Source: Leptospira sp. B5-022 (GTDB lineage: Bacteria > Spirochaetota > Leptospiria > Leptospirales > Leptospiraceae). From it: DNA of 64,000 nt. The notes beneath the pieces are model-generated. The model was given only the letters and a program-made list of their open reading frames with translations. It made no database searches and was not told the DNA's origin. This document shows, piece by piece, positions 20,193 to 29,177 of this stretch; the first letter of the stretch is position 1, and every line of letters begins with the position of its first letter. The stretch spans positions 434,001-498,000 of the forward strand of contig NZ_ANIJ01000018.1 in assembly GCF_000347035.1 (NCBI RefSeq), read 5' to 3'. Made by a program: the position numbers and the translations under genes.

Positions 20193-20421
20193 TCTTTCGT
20201 GTTAATTCGGATGCAGATAGTTTCATTCCAGATTTGCCTTCGCTCCGCTCGGCACCCGATGGGAATTTTGCTTCCTATGGGTCGCAAAATTGGGCTCGCC
20301 GTTACGCAGTCTCGCATCCTGCTCGACTTGGCTCCACGGCGTCTTTTGCACTCGCTTCGCCATCCATGGCTTGCGACGCGTTTGCGACGCTCTCTATGGA
20401 TCGCTGCAAACGCTTGCGTGC
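20193..20421. other. GC-rich segment between the direct repeats
   Basis: These 229 bp between the two 74-bp copies are GC-rich with words such as CTTCGCTCCGCTCGGCACC, CACTCGCTTCGCC and repeated TTGCGACGC. Open frames cross it on the plus strand, but their composition is not gene-like and none has a ribosome-binding site. It matches the style of the GC-rich elements at 5292, 17010 and 33100. With its flanking repeat it looks like an insertion or tandem duplication at the tRNA-His 3' end. Confidence 0.55.
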
Positions 20422-20495
20422 AAAAGCTTCGATCCCCAATTTTTCCGATTAAGTTAATTTGATTTTTATGGTTTGGAAGAGTTTGGGGTGAACGA
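20422..20495. repeat. 74-bp direct repeat, copy 2 (overlaps tRNA-His 3' end)
   Basis: Identical to 20119-20192. Its last 12 bases are the 3' end of the intact tRNA-His gene with the encoded CCA; the other 62 are the downstream flank of the tRNA. Confidence 0.95.
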
Positions 20496-20560
20496 CGGGG
20501 CTCGAACCCGCGACAGCCAGAACCACAATCTGGAGCTCTACCAACTGAGCTACGCTCACC
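20484..20560 (-). tRNA. tRNA-His (GTG)
   Basis: Folds as a full cloverleaf read on the minus strand. The anticodon loop is TTGTGGT between CCAGA and TCTGG, giving anticodon GTG. It has the His-specific extra G at position -1, facing C73, ahead of the GTGAGCG/CGTTCAC acceptor stem. TAGCTCAGTTGGTAGAGC forms the D-arm and GGGTTCGAGCCCC the T-arm. CCA is encoded (20484-20486). Its 3' end lies within the second 74-bp direct repeat. Confidence 0.97.
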
Positions 20561-20565
20561 ATGTT

Positions 20566-20644
<79 letters not shown>

Positions 20645-20664
20645 TTGTTTTGTAAAAGAGGGAT

Positions 20665-20736
20665 TCGGGATGACTGGATTTGAACCAGCGACCCTCTGTA
20701 CCCAAAACAGATGCGCTACCACTGCGCTACATCCCG
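20665..20736 (-). tRNA. tRNA-Pro (TGG)
   Basis: Minus-strand cloverleaf with acceptor CGGGATG/CATCCCG, D-arm TAGCGCAGTGGTAGCGC, anticodon stem TCTGT/ACAGA around TTTGGGT (anticodon TGG), and T-arm CTGGTTCAAATCCAG. The discriminator A is followed by ATC, so CCA is not encoded, unlike the two neighbouring tRNAs. First gene of the three-tRNA cluster in transcription order. Confidence 0.97.
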
Positions 20737-20771
20737 GATCGAAGTCCATGATTTCGCGAAAGGTCGAGGTG

Positions 20772-21485
20772 TCAAGTCGCTTGTCTATTTGTTTGGGTCA
20801 GTTTTTTCAGGTGTTCCAAAATTATATCTTCGTTGGGAGCTTTGGTAATGGCTTTTTCAAAGGCCTTTCTGGCTTCTTCCATTTTTCCCAATTTGCTCAA
20901 AAGTACTCCGAAAGAATCCAAATAAGCAGGATTTTCCGGATCCAATTGTAGAGCCCGCTTGATATTTTCCATTGCCAGTTTTAGCTCTTCCGGTTTCGGT
21001 TCCTTTCCCTCTAAAAGAAGATATGCCACCGAATTTAGGCTGTTTTTCTGTTCCGGTCTCAATCGCAAAATTCTCAAATGAGTTTCGATTGCGGCTTTCG
21101 TGTCGCCGGACTTTTCCAATGCGGATGCTTTTAGGGAAAGAAGAATGATATCATCCAGAGAAAGTTTGAGACGTTCATCCGTTTTTGCAAGAGCGGTTTT
21201 GTAATCTCCAGTCCTGATAAGAGAATAGATCATCATTCTGAATGCGTTGTCTCTTTCCGAGAATTTAGGGAATTCTTCCAGCAATTCTTCGATAATGGAG
21301 ACACATTTTTTATGGTTTCCGGTCCTGGAACAGCATATTGCAAAATTATAAAGTAGTTCCGGATCTTTTCCGGTTTCGGACATTTCCCGATCGATCAATG
21401 TGAGTGCGATCGTATAATTCTCTTTTAGGATTTCCGTAAAAATCCTTCTTTTGGCTGGGATCTTTCTGGAAGTTTTCTTTTCCAT
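20772..21485 (-). CDS. tetratricopeptide-repeat protein
   Basis: A 237-residue soluble TPR protein. Repeated 34-residue units with A-x-x-x-x-x-x-x-A spacing are visible, for example ELLYNFAICCSRTGNHKKC, then ILLSLKASALEKSGDTKAA, then PAYLDSFGVLLSKLGKMEEA. There is no signal peptide; the N-terminus is strongly basic (MEKKTSRKIPAKRR). Its start codon is directly adjacent to the surE stop, so it is the last gene of the sppA/Yip1/surE unit and may be translationally coupled. TPRs mediate protein contacts; the partner is unknown. Confidence 0.88.
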   Translation of the reverse strand: MEKKTSRKIPAKRRIFTEILKENYTIALTLIDREMSETGKDPELLYNFAICCSRTGNHKKCVSIIEELLEEFPKFSERDNAFRMMIYSLIRTGDYKTALAKTDERLKLSLDDIILLSLKASALEKSGDTKAAIETHLRILRLRPEQKNSLNSVAYLLLEGKEPKPEELKLAMENIKRALQLDPENPAYLDSFGVLLSKLGKMEEARKAFEKAITKAPNEDIILEHLKKLTQTNRQAT

Positions 21486-22238
21486 TTACTTCGATTTTAC
21501 CCGGATCCTTTTTTTGAATTCTTCCAATTCAAGTGGAGAAGTTTGATCCAAACTTAAAGGTGTGATCGGTATTTTTCCACGGAAGAATGTATCGAAGTCG
21601 GTACCTTCTTCAGGAACATATCCCAAGTGGGATCCTCCTAAGAAAAAGTCCGAAATACCTCCTATGATAGGTTTAGATTCGTAGGTGTCTATATAGGTTC
21701 TTCTGCCTAACTTAGCAATTTCAATAGCAGATAACGAATCCTCAAATTTTTCGGGAATATTTATATTATAAACTATTCCCGGGATAAACTCTTCAACCCA
21801 TGAGCCGAGGATTTCGTGGACCAGTTCCGCTTCCTTGATATAATCGTAGTTTTTGTCCAAGTTTCCGGAACTGACTGCCAAACTTTTTCTATTATGAATA
21901 GCGCCGTGCCTTGCCGCACCAACCGTTCCAGAATAATGTACGTCATGTCCCATATTCACTCCGCGATTAATCCCAGAAAGAACCAAATCAATGTTAGGAA
22001 AAATCTTCCCATGAAGTCCGATGTTCACACAGTCTACAGGGTATCCGTCTACGATATAATGATTCTCGTTCACTTTCTCCACTCTTAAAGAATCGTAGAT
22101 ACTCAATGCCATAGAAGTTGCAGAGCGTTCTTTAAGAGGAGCAATTAAATAGGTATTATGTTCTTTGCCTAAAACTTTTTCCAAAGCAAGGATCCCGTTG
22201 GAAGAGATCCCGTCGTCGTTAGTGATTAGAATATTCAT
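21486..22238 (-). CDS. surE: 5'/3'-nucleotidase SurE
   Basis: Metal-dependent nucleoside-monophosphate phosphatase, 250 residues, the normal SurE length. The N-terminal [14 protein letters not shown] holds the two metal-binding aspartates, and [20 protein letters not shown] is the second signature with the metal-binding Asn. Further on, [11 protein letters not shown] matches the family. Located 8 bp downstream of the Yip1-like gene and abutting the TPR gene. Often linked to stationary-phase survival elsewhere; here the role is by homology only. Confidence 0.96.
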   Translation of the reverse strand: MNILITNDDGISSNGILALEKVLGKEHNTYLIAPLKERSATSMALSIYDSLRVEKVNENHYIVDGYPVDCVNIGLHGKIFPNIDLVLSGINRGVNMGHDVHYSGTVGAARHGAIHNRKSLAVSSGNLDKNYDYIKEAELVHEILGSWVEEFIPGIVYNINIPEKFEDSLSAIEIAKLGRRTYIDTYESKPIIGGISDFFLGGSHLGYVPEEGTDFDTFFRGKIPITPLSLDQTSPLELEEFKKRIRVKSK

Positions 22239-22246
22239 ATACTATG

Positions 22247-22849
22247 TTACGGAAGAGAAGGATTAAACGATGTGATCACGGCCGAATACATCGCCAAAGG
22301 CAGGAAGAATGTTACGATAAATGTGAAAATATTGATGAATAAGGAATCCTTAAACTTTAGATCGTAAATATAAGAAGTCCCTCGAACCAATACCACCATG
22401 AACAATCCGTAATGGATCGAGTATAAAGTAAAAACTCCAAATCCTCCTTTTAGTCCCAGCTGAGCAAGTAGAATGGCCCAAGCAGCATTGGAAATAAATA
22501 TAGAAAGAGAAAGGTTCACAAATCTGAGAGTGGTATTTGCGTTTCCCTTCTTCCCTTTGGATTGGGCTAATCCATCCATGATGAATGCGATCGTATAGGG
22601 TAAAAGTATGAAGAACAATAAATGAGTCAGTGCCGCAATAAGGAATTGTCCGAAACTTCTTCCTGTGAACGGAGGAGTGATGAAAACATAACCCGCTCCT
22701 GCGCTTACGGAAGCAAGCAGCAGAACTAAGAAACCGACTATTTTAAGCGGATAAGTTCCCCAAGAAGAAATTACATTTTCCACACGAAACGGTTCGAATA
22801 GCACTGCGTCTAAAAGATCTATAAATCTGCCGAATAATTCTTTCAACAC
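22247..22849 (-). CDS. Yip1-like multi-pass membrane protein
   Basis: A 200-residue integral membrane protein with about five hydrophobic segments (for example IVGFLVLLLASVSAGAGYVF and FIVTFFLPLAMYSAVITSF). The order, an N-terminal amphipathic stretch LLDAVLFEPFRV followed by five helices, fits the bacterial Yip1/YIF1-domain group, a weak call. It lies between sppA (7 bp upstream) and surE (8 bp downstream) in one minus-strand unit. Confidence 0.7.
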   Translation of the reverse strand: MLKELFGRFIDLLDAVLFEPFRVENVISSWGTYPLKIVGFLVLLLASVSAGAGYVFITPPFTGRSFGQFLIAALTHLLFFILLPYTIAFIMDGLAQSKGKKGNANTTLRFVNLSLSIFISNAAWAILLAQLGLKGGFGVFTLYSIHYGLFMVVLVRGTSYIYDLKFKDSLFINIFTFIVTFFLPLAMYSAVITSFNPSLP

Positions 22850-22856
22850 GGGATAA

Positions 22857-23822
22857 TTACCATGCCATTGAGTGAGGGTATAAAACTAAAACAGGAGAAC
22901 GTTTGAGCTCCTGAAGAAATACTTTTTCTCCGCCGAGAAATCCGCCTGACTTTGCCTGCATTAATCGGAAGAACCTATCCCATGGATTTGCTTCTTCTTC
23001 GAATAAAGGAAGAGTCCCGTCGTAATTACAAAGTTTGGAAAGTTCGGCCAACGCTTCTCTTCTGCCGCCGATATCATCCACGAGTTTGTTTCGGAATGCG
23101 TCCTGACCGGAGTAGATCCTACCTTCTGCCAATGCTTCCACGAATTTTACGGTTTGGTTTCTTCCTTTAGCTACATCTTCGATAAATTCTTCGTAGGTAT
23201 CGGAGAGCATTTTTTGGATCATCGCGTCTTCTTCCGGAGTATTGTCCCTAAAAAGAGAAAGTGAGTCCTTATATTTTCCTTCTTTAAATGTACGGACCTT
23301 TACTCCGTATCTTTCTAAAAGTCCTTTTATATTCGGTGCGATCGCGATCACTCCGATAGAGCCGGTCAAAGTTCCCCCTAGCGCGAAAATTTTATCCGCA
23401 GCGGAAGCTATATAATAACCGCCGGAAGCCGCGATATCCTTCATGGATACCACGACCTTTTTGTTTTTTTCCTTTCGGAGATACATTAGTTCTTTATAGA
23501 TCTCTTGAGAAGCACCGACGGATCCACCGGGAGAGTTGATCTCTACCAAGATGCCGACGATATTCGAATCATCTTCAATCGATCTAAGTTGATCCAATAC
23601 GGTTTGAGCTCCTGCAGAATCATAGCTGGAATGACCGGAATGGATCTCTCCTTCTATTTTGATCAGAGCCGCTCCCAACCTGTCGGTCCCGAATCCGGAA
23701 CCTGCATCCACTTTCGTGAGTTTAGAAGAAGAAACGTTGGAAACTAAATTAATAAGTCCGACGAACAGGGAGAGAATGGTGACAACAAAGGTGACTGCTA
23801 ATGCGATACGATTTCGGTCCAC
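22857..23822 (-). CDS. sppA: signal peptide peptidase SppA (S49 protease)
   Basis: Membrane-anchored serine protease that degrades cleaved signal peptides. Residues 8-28 form the single N-terminal anchor ([20 protein letters not shown]). The 321-residue size is that of the short, half-size SppA. Landmarks: [38 protein letters not shown] with the nucleophilic Ser, TGSIGVI, and FKEGKYKD with the likely catalytic Lys. It heads a minus-strand unit with the Yip1-like, surE and TPR genes, and is divergent from the tandem lipoproteins. Confidence 0.95.
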   Translation of the reverse strand: MDRNRIALAVTFVVTILSLFVGLINLVSNVSSSKLTKVDAGSGFGTDRLGAALIKIEGEIHSGHSSYDSAGAQTVLDQLRSIEDDSNIVGILVEINSPGGSVGASQEIYKELMYLRKEKNKKVVVSMKDIAASGGYYIASAADKIFALGGTLTGSIGVIAIAPNIKGLLERYGVKVRTFKEGKYKDSLSLFRDNTPEEDAMIQKMLSDTYEEFIEDVAKGRNQTVKFVEALAEGRIYSGQDAFRNKLVDDIGGRREALAELSKLCNYDGTLPLFEEEANPWDRFFRLMQAKSGGFLGGEKVFLQELKRSPVLVLYPHSMAW

Positions 23823-23957
23823 AATTAGAGTGGATCTCGGTACCCATCCCCTGTCAATGAAATAGCGGGGTCTGGTTTCGTTTGAGAAACCTGGCCGGTT
23901 TCTCTTGACGAGGAGATAAGTTTAATATGTGTATCAATATAGGTAAGGGGTTTAAAT

Positions 23958-24677
23958 TTGTTTAGGATTTTGACTTTAGTTTGGTTCTTTGTTTTTGCTC
24001 TATTTTTCGAAAGTTGCCTGACTTTTCGTTTTGGGCATATAAATATTATTAAAGACGATTTTAAGAATACTCATATAGTAAAGATGAAGTTATTGCTTTT
24101 ATCAAACGAACCGTATCTGGATTATTTCGGCGCACCTACCTATTTAAAGTATTACTTTTATTTCGATCTTACAAGGGAGATAGGACCTGATAATAAGGCG
24201 ATCCCTACTTCCATTAGATTTTCATATCATGGCGAGACTAACGATGCTCCAATTGCTAAGACCGGTTTTTTGAAAATAGGTGAGAAGATCAGTCCCCTTG
24301 TGATCGGTAACTCCGATAGTCAGCTAGTTACGAATAGTTCCGTTACTACTACGACTTCCGTAAATTCTGCGAATATCGGCTCTGCGAATGCAAATGCGAT
24401 CATGAATGCAAAAGGTGGATTTGTAGATTTTACGAAAGTCCAGCAGACTGGAGGAACAAATACCCAGACGAGAACTTCCGTTCGGACGCACACTAGCAAG
24501 GAACAGAGTGGGATGTTTTTGCTAAAAAGGGAAGACGAACAGGCTATACTGGAAGGTAAACCTTTTAGTATTCGCTTATATATGGGATCTTACCCTTTGA
24601 CATTCACTTTCGATGAGAAAAATTCCAATTATCTTAAAAACTTTTTGCTTGCTCGACCTGGAATGGAATTGGAATGA
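23958..24677 (+). CDS. putative lipoprotein, tandem paralogue A
   Basis: A 239-residue exported protein starting at TTG 23958. The signal peptide (MFRILTLVWFFVFALFFESC) ends in a degenerate lipobox with Cys20. The mature part shares ordered motifs with the next gene: KDDFKNTHIVKMKL, then FDLTREI, IAKTGFLKIGEK, a Ser/Thr/Asn-rich linker near 118-150, MFLLKREDEQAIL, and FSIRLYMGS. The pair therefore arose by tandem duplication. I do not recognise the family. AT-rich relative to nearby genes. The S/T/N-rich linker could be a flexible tether. Confidence 0.7.
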   Translation: MFRILTLVWFFVFALFFESCLTFRFGHINIIKDDFKNTHIVKMKLLLLSNEPYLDYFGAPTYLKYYFYFDLTREIGPDNKAIPTSIRFSYHGETNDAPIAKTGFLKIGEKISPLVIGNSDSQLVTNSSVTTTTSVNSANIGSANANAIMNAKGGFVDFTKVQQTGGTNTQTRTSVRTHTSKEQSGMFLLKREDEQAILEGKPFSIRLYMGSYPLTFTFDEKNSNYLKNFLLARPGMELE

Positions 24678-24726
24678 TCTTGTTCTATATTATCCGTTTA
24701 GAATAAACTAACTACGTTTATCACTA

Positions 24727-24760
24727 AAGGAACGTTATCCAAAATGAGATAATGTTCCTT
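24727..24760. terminator. strong hairpin between the tandem lipoprotein genes
   Basis: Arms 24727-24739 and 24748-24760 pair over 13 bp with one G-T wobble and an eight-base loop. It stands about 50 bp after the first stop codon. No T-run follows, so it may be a Rho-independent-like pause, an mRNA stabiliser or a processing site instead of a classical terminator. Confidence 0.5.
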
Positions 24761-24853
24761 ATTCAACTTATTATCATAAATTTCAAAAATACTCTCTTGA
24801 CCTGTCGCAGATTTGCAGGGGATAGGATTCTATATACAAATTGGAGAATTGAA

Positions 24854-25483
24854 TTGTTTAAAAAATTAACCATATTATGTTTTTTATTTTTCGTTACAAT
24901 TGGATGTAGCACGTTTGGAAAGGTAAAAGTTACTAAGGATAGCTTTAAGAATGTTCATATAGTGAATATGAAATTACAGATACGTTCCTTAGAGTCTTTT
25001 CCTGGAGCGATTTTTGAAGATAGTAGCCTGGAAAAGTATGTTGCTACTTTGGATTTTACCAGAGAAATCGCTACAGATAAGATTGTTCCTACTGTAACTA
25101 GATTTACTATTTATGCTACCGAGCAGAATGCACCGATTGAAAGGAGCGGATTCGTAAAAATTGGGGAAAAAACTAACCCCTTAGCTTTCGGAAACACTGC
25201 ATCACAGAGCATAACCAAAGTTACATCTACAGTTTCTTCAAGTAGTACAACTACAAGCAGCTCTAACACCCTTAAAACTAAGGTGGATACTAAGTCTCGG
25301 ACTTATAAGGAATTGACTGGTACCTTTTTATTGAAGGCAGAAGATGAAGAGGAAATTCTTAAGTCTAATGAATTTACTATTAGATTATATTCCGGATCTG
25401 AACCAATCACCATTCCAGTCACCGGAGAAGATCTCGCAAAATTCAAAGAATACCTAACTGCAAAACCGGAAGCCGGAAACTAA
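24854..25483 (+). CDS. putative lipoprotein, tandem paralogue B
   Basis: A 209-residue exported protein. I place the start at TTG 24854 (MFKKLTILCFLFFVTIGCS), which gives a clean lipoprotein signal with Cys18 and mirrors the TTG start of the first copy; the upstream 34 in-frame codons lack signal character. Shared motifs with the preceding gene: KDSFKNVHIVNMKL, LDFTREI, IERSGFVKIGEK, a Ser/Thr-rich run (VSSSSTTTSSSNT), TFLLKAEDEEEIL and FTIRLYSGSEP. Function unknown. The low-complexity linker differs most between the two copies. Confidence 0.72.
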   Translation: MFKKLTILCFLFFVTIGCSTFGKVKVTKDSFKNVHIVNMKLQIRSLESFPGAIFEDSSLEKYVATLDFTREIATDKIVPTVTRFTIYATEQNAPIERSGFVKIGEKTNPLAFGNTASQSITKVTSTVSSSSTTTSSSNTLKTKVDTKSRTYKELTGTFLLKAEDEEEILKSNEFTIRLYSGSEPITIPVTGEDLAKFKEYLTAKPEAGN

Positions 25484-25621
25484 ACCTACCTAACGCGGGC
25501 CGACGTTATTAGTCGGTTCCCGTATTCTCTCAATATTTTAATCGACTTCGCTTATTAATTTCTTGCCTAAGTGTAATTTAATTCGTCTCTTAAAACATCT
25601 TTTCAGATGAAAGAGGCTTTT

Positions 25622-26083
25622 ATGGAATTTACGATTCGGCCGATCGCAAAGGTCTCGAACTCAAGATCAGAAATCCAGGACGATTACTGGGCGGAAATTG
25701 TTTCCGAGATCGAGTTAGAAGATAATATTCCCGCTGAGTCCTTGGATGGGATCGAAACATTCTCCCATTTAGAGATCATCTATATCTTTCATAAATCGAT
25801 CGGATCGGAGCCTATATTAGGCAGCGAACACCCCAGAGAAAATAAAAAATGGCCAAAGGTAGGGATTTTTGTCCAAAGAAAGAAAAATCGTCCAAACCAT
25901 CTAGGTTCTACGATCGTAGAACTTCTGAGAAGGGACGGCAAAAAACTTTTGGTAAAATATTTGGATGCGATAGATGGAACTCCTGTTGTGGATATTAAAC
26001 CTGTGATGAGGGAATTCCTACCAATGTCAGGGATTACTCAGCCGGATTGGTCCAAAGAATTGATGATAAATTATTGGGAGTAA
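25622..26083 (+). CDS. TrmO/TsaA-family (UPF0066) methyltransferase-like protein
   Basis: A 153-residue protein with the compact beta-barrel TsaA/TrmO fold, whose characterised members are SAM-dependent tRNA N6-adenosine methyltransferases. Landmarks: IRPIAKVSNS at the N-terminus, LDGIETFSHLEIIYIFH, GIFVQRKKNRPNHLGSTIVE (usually R-x-P-NPIG) and LDAIDGTPVVDIKPV. ATG 25622 is preferred over ATG 25607 because AAAGAGG lies at the right distance upstream. It lacks the C-terminal extension of some TrmO proteins, so the substrate may differ. Confidence 0.88.
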   Translation: MEFTIRPIAKVSNSRSEIQDDYWAEIVSEIELEDNIPAESLDGIETFSHLEIIYIFHKSIGSEPILGSEHPRENKKWPKVGIFVQRKKNRPNHLGSTIVELLRRDGKKLLVKYLDAIDGTPVVDIKPVMREFLPMSGITQPDWSKELMINYWE

Positions 26084-26134
26084 TTCCTTCGAATTGGATT
26101 GACTGGGACTTGATTTCCCTTAGTTTTTTCGGCC

Positions 26135-27310
26135 ATGGTTTCCATGAGTCGAAAAACATTTCTGAAATCCGGCATTCGTTTCGGAATATTTCTATCTGCT
26201 TCTCAAGTTTTACAGTATTGTAAAACTTCTCCTAATGATAGATATGATTACGAAAGAAAAAATCCTTTCGATCCCGAATTTCTTTCCGAAAATATCTCTC
26301 CCATTCTGAAAGCGATCCGTATCGGGATTACTGCTCCGAATCCACATAATGTTCAGCCTTGGAAATTCAAACTTATAGATGATTATTCTGCACTTTTGTA
26401 TGTGGATGAAAAACGTTTATTAAAAGATACGGATCCAACGTATCGGCAAATCCATATTGGCCAAGGTACCTTTCTAGAGAACTTAAGTTTAGGAATTCAG
26501 ATATTGGGATATTCTGCAGAAGTTTCTCTTTTTCCGGATGGAAAATATACGATTGCGGACATAGGCAAAAAACCGATCGCTAAAATCGTTCTGATCAAAC
26601 GAGATGATCTGGTCCAAAATCCCCTATCGGAATTTATTTCGGAGAGATTAACTCGAAGAAGTATTTATGAAGGAGAAGATCTTACTTGGCAAGATTTTGA
26701 GAAGATTCGCAAAGACTCCGCAGTTTTGTATTCCGAACTGAAATTTGTTCCAAAAGCAGGATCAGAAAAATTGAGAAACCAATTGATCGCCGCTATGCAG
26801 GCGGAAACCGATACTTATAATACATACGAAGAATCCAGAATTTGGTTTCGTTATAATGACGAAGAGATCGGAAAATTTAAAGACGGCCTTTCCCTTAGAG
26901 CGACAGGAGTTTCCGGTTTGAAATATTACTTTGCTCGAAACTTTTTTTTAAAACCCGGAGCAGAAAGTTGGCATTCACCGGAAAATAAAAAAGCCGGGAT
27001 GGATATGTTTACTTCTCAGGTAGAAAGTTCGAAAGGATTTATTTTTTTGAAAACGGATCATAACGAGATCATCGATTGGGTCCAGGCGGGAAGAGATTAC
27101 CTTCGTCTTCAATTGGCTGCGACTAAAAACGGATTTTCTCTTCATCCATTGAGCCAAATACTACAAGAATATTCTGAAATGGATCTTCTCAGAAAAGAAT
27201 TCGAAGCTAGTTTAAAACCTGGAGAAAAGATCCAAATGTTGGTTCGCTTGGGAAAAAGTGATTATCACTATTATAGTCCCAGAAGAGATCCGAAAGATTT
27301 TATCGTATAG
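26135..27310 (+). CDS. Acg-like nitroreductase-family protein
   Basis: A 391-residue protein of the nitroreductase superfamily, closest in style to the Acg subgroup, with APNPHNVQPWKFKLIDDY near residues 66-83 and a second half containing TRRSIYEGEDL. The N-terminus (SRKTFLKSGIRFGIFLSASQ) looks like a Tat-type signal with a degenerate Arg-Lys pair and a possible lipobox Cys at LQYC, so it may be an exported lipoprotein. An internal ATG at 26144 (MSRKTF) is an equally good start. Acg proteins often keep FMN binding but lack reductase activity. Confidence 0.82.
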   Translation: MVSMSRKTFLKSGIRFGIFLSASQVLQYCKTSPNDRYDYERKNPFDPEFLSENISPILKAIRIGITAPNPHNVQPWKFKLIDDYSALLYVDEKRLLKDTDPTYRQIHIGQGTFLENLSLGIQILGYSAEVSLFPDGKYTIADIGKKPIAKIVLIKRDDLVQNPLSEFISERLTRRSIYEGEDLTWQDFEKIRKDSAVLYSELKFVPKAGSEKLRNQLIAAMQAETDTYNTYEESRIWFRYNDEEIGKFKDGLSLRATGVSGLKYYFARNFFLKPGAESWHSPENKKAGMDMFTSQVESSKGFIFLKTDHNEIIDWVQAGRDYLRLQLAATKNGFSLHPLSQILQEYSEMDLLRKEFEASLKPGEKIQMLVRLGKSDYHYYSPRRDPKDFIV

Positions 27311-27457
27311 ACGACTCGATGCGGATAAAGTTCAAATCCGGAAAGTCTGAATAAAATAAAAACTTCCTTGGCTGAAAAAGTGATCACATTTTTATATTCT
27401 TTTAAAAATTTGGAATATCATAATACGATCGCTTTAAAGGAACTTTTGTCGAAATAA

Positions 27458-27943
27458 ATGAATATACTCAAAAAAATCCTGTTCTGGTTCGGGGATCTTC
27501 TATTCCTGCTCATTCCAATATGTATCGTTTTAGCAGAAACCGGAACCTGTACTCAAGGTGATGATAGTATTTTTCTTTTATTCACCCAGGTGTCTTTCGC
27601 AGTTTCTATGTTATGCCTTTTTTTCGTATGGTACGGAACTCCGTCCGGAGGATTGGTGGGACAGGCGCTTGTTACTTTTCCATTTTTGATCTGTTTGTAT
27701 TTTTATCTAGCTTATATTCCCGTTTATTTCGTATATTCTACATTACAAAATCAGGATTTATGTGTAGTGATCGTTTCTGATCTGACTTTATATAACACCG
27801 CTAATGTGGTCCAGAGTGGGACCACAAGTTTGTTTTCAAAAACCTACGCTATTTTGATGTTATTGCCAGTTTTGGGCAGTTTTTTACCGGTTTATAAATT
27901 TTGGAAAGCTGGGTCCTTCTCCCAAAAGGAAAAGAAGAAGTAG
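27458..27943 (+). CDS. four-helix membrane protein, hypothetical
   Basis: A 161-residue integral membrane protein with about four hydrophobic segments (for example LFWFGDLLFLLIPICIVLAE and QALVTFPFLICLYFYLAYIP) and a basic C-terminal tail. Two cysteines in ETGTCTQGDD lie in the first extracytoplasmic loop. I do not recognise a family. It is flanked by gaps of about 150 and 130 bp and appears monocistronic. Confidence 0.7.
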   Translation: MNILKKILFWFGDLLFLLIPICIVLAETGTCTQGDDSIFLLFTQVSFAVSMLCLFFVWYGTPSGGLVGQALVTFPFLICLYFYLAYIPVYFVYSTLQNQDLCVVIVSDLTLYNTANVVQSGTTSLFSKTYAILMLLPVLGSFLPVYKFWKAGSFSQKEKKK

Positions 27944-28072
27944 ATAATTTTCTCCGTCAAGGTGACGAAATTTAGTCGGAATTTTTTCTAAATTCTCACG
28001 AAGAAATGGAAGGATTCCGTGGATTTTTTATCGTCAAACAGTGATAACACTAATTTTCCAATGGAGAAAAGA

Positions 28073-29107
28073 ATGAATCGCAATCCCTTATGGGTCCCTC
28101 TGGCAACTTTGCTAGTCTCCAGCGCTATTCTCGCTCAAACTTCACCAAGCACAACCGCTCCTAAGTCCACTATTCCTAAGGCGGAGACTACGAAACCGTC
28201 CGCTACAGATAGAGAATCGTCTTCCGGAGAAAAACCGGATCTATATATCAATTCCCAATCTTCCTTCGAGTTTAACTCCAAGGATGAAGGCTCCACTGTG
28301 GATTACATCGAATATAAGATTGGATCGGGCGATTATAATAAATACGTTTCTTCTATCACATTGGTCAAGGAAGGTCTGACTAAGATCACGTATAGGGCGG
28401 TGGATAAGGCGGGAAACAAAGAGCCTGAAAAACATTTTAACGTTTTAGTCGATAATACTCCTCCTTCTACAAAGATCACTCCGAGTGCCGCACTTGTAGT
28501 TCATGAGAATACGAACTATGCCACAAAGGGTTTGACTTACTCTATTACCGCTCAGGATAACTTGGCCGGAGTTCAGGATATCAAAATTTCAATCAACGGC
28601 TCAGAGCCAAAAGTGTATGACGGTAAACCGATACAGTTAGAAAAAGCAGGAGTGAATACTATTAAGTTTTCTGCAACCGATAAGTCCGGAAACTCTTCTA
28701 CCGATTCCGTTTTGGCAGTAACGGTAGATCAAGAAAAACCTTTAGTAGAACTTTTCGGGTCTGCACTTGTGACCGTAAAAGATAAAATTTTCGTAAAAAG
28801 CGGGAATACTTTTACCATCAAGGCTTCCGACACATTATCAGGAATTAAACAGATCTTCTATAAATTGGATTCTGGAGAATGGAAAGCGTATTCTGATCCC
28901 GTTTCCGTAGAAGCACAAGGGAATCATACGATCGAAGCTAAATCAGTGGATTCGGTAGGTAACGAAAGTGAGGTCAAAAAGATCGCTTTTATAGTAGATA
29001 CCACTCCTCCTGAAACTAAGATCCAAAAAGTGGATAACAAACCGAGCTCTCCTGTTCCGGCAGCTAAGCCTACAAGTTCTTCCAATTCACCAAGCACAGA
29101 AAATTAG
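28073..29107 (+). CDS. secreted OmpL47-like repeated beta-domain protein
   Basis: Starts at ATG 28073 (MNRNPLWVP), which has GGAGAAAAG upstream and a clean signal peptide cut near ILAQ; the upstream in-frame GTG 28019 adds 18 residues with no signal character. After a Ser/Thr/Pro/Lys-rich linker come three repeats of about 95 residues with the same plan: IEYKIGSGDYNKY, IKISINGSEPKVYD, IFYKLDSGEWKAY, each followed by G-x-x-T-I or N-x-I, then DKSGN or DSVGN, and DTTPP. This is the OmpL47-type surface or bacterial Ig-like beta domain. The 345-residue protein probably faces the periplasm or surface. Confidence 0.85.
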   Translation: MNRNPLWVPLATLLVSSAILAQTSPSTTAPKSTIPKAETTKPSATDRESSSGEKPDLYINSQSSFEFNSKDEGSTVDYIEYKIGSGDYNKYVSSITLVKEGLTKITYRAVDKAGNKEPEKHFNVLVDNTPPSTKITPSAALVVHENTNYATKGLTYSITAQDNLAGVQDIKISINGSEPKVYDGKPIQLEKAGVNTIKFSATDKSGNSSTDSVLAVTVDQEKPLVELFGSALVTVKDKIFVKSGNTFTIKASDTLSGIKQIFYKLDSGEWKAYSDPVSVEAQGNHTIEAKSVDSVGNESEVKKIAFIVDTTPPETKIQKVDNKPSSPVPAAKPTSSSNSPSTEN

Positions 29108-29117
29108 AAACCGCCAA

Positions 29118-29146
29118 AAGGGATCTGCTAATAAAGCAGGTCCCTT
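29118..29146. terminator. bidirectional Rho-independent terminator
   Basis: A 12-bp stem (one G-T pair) with a five-base loop lies between two convergent genes, about 10 bp past the plus-strand stop. TTCTTCTTTTT follows on the plus strand, and AAAA precedes it for the minus strand. Confidence 0.8.
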
Positions 29147-29177
29147 CTTCTTTTTCTCTTAATAAAAATCTAATAAA

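Noticed and set aside
20234..20452. Plus-strand ORFs across the GC-rich segment between direct repeats
   Set aside because: Low-complexity, no ribosome-binding site, and several frames open at once because of composition; better explained as non-coding repeat.
24797..24836. TTGACC with downstream TATATA as a promoter for the second lipoprotein
   Set aside because: Spacing is 28 bases (20 to the nearest TAGGAT), outside the usual range.
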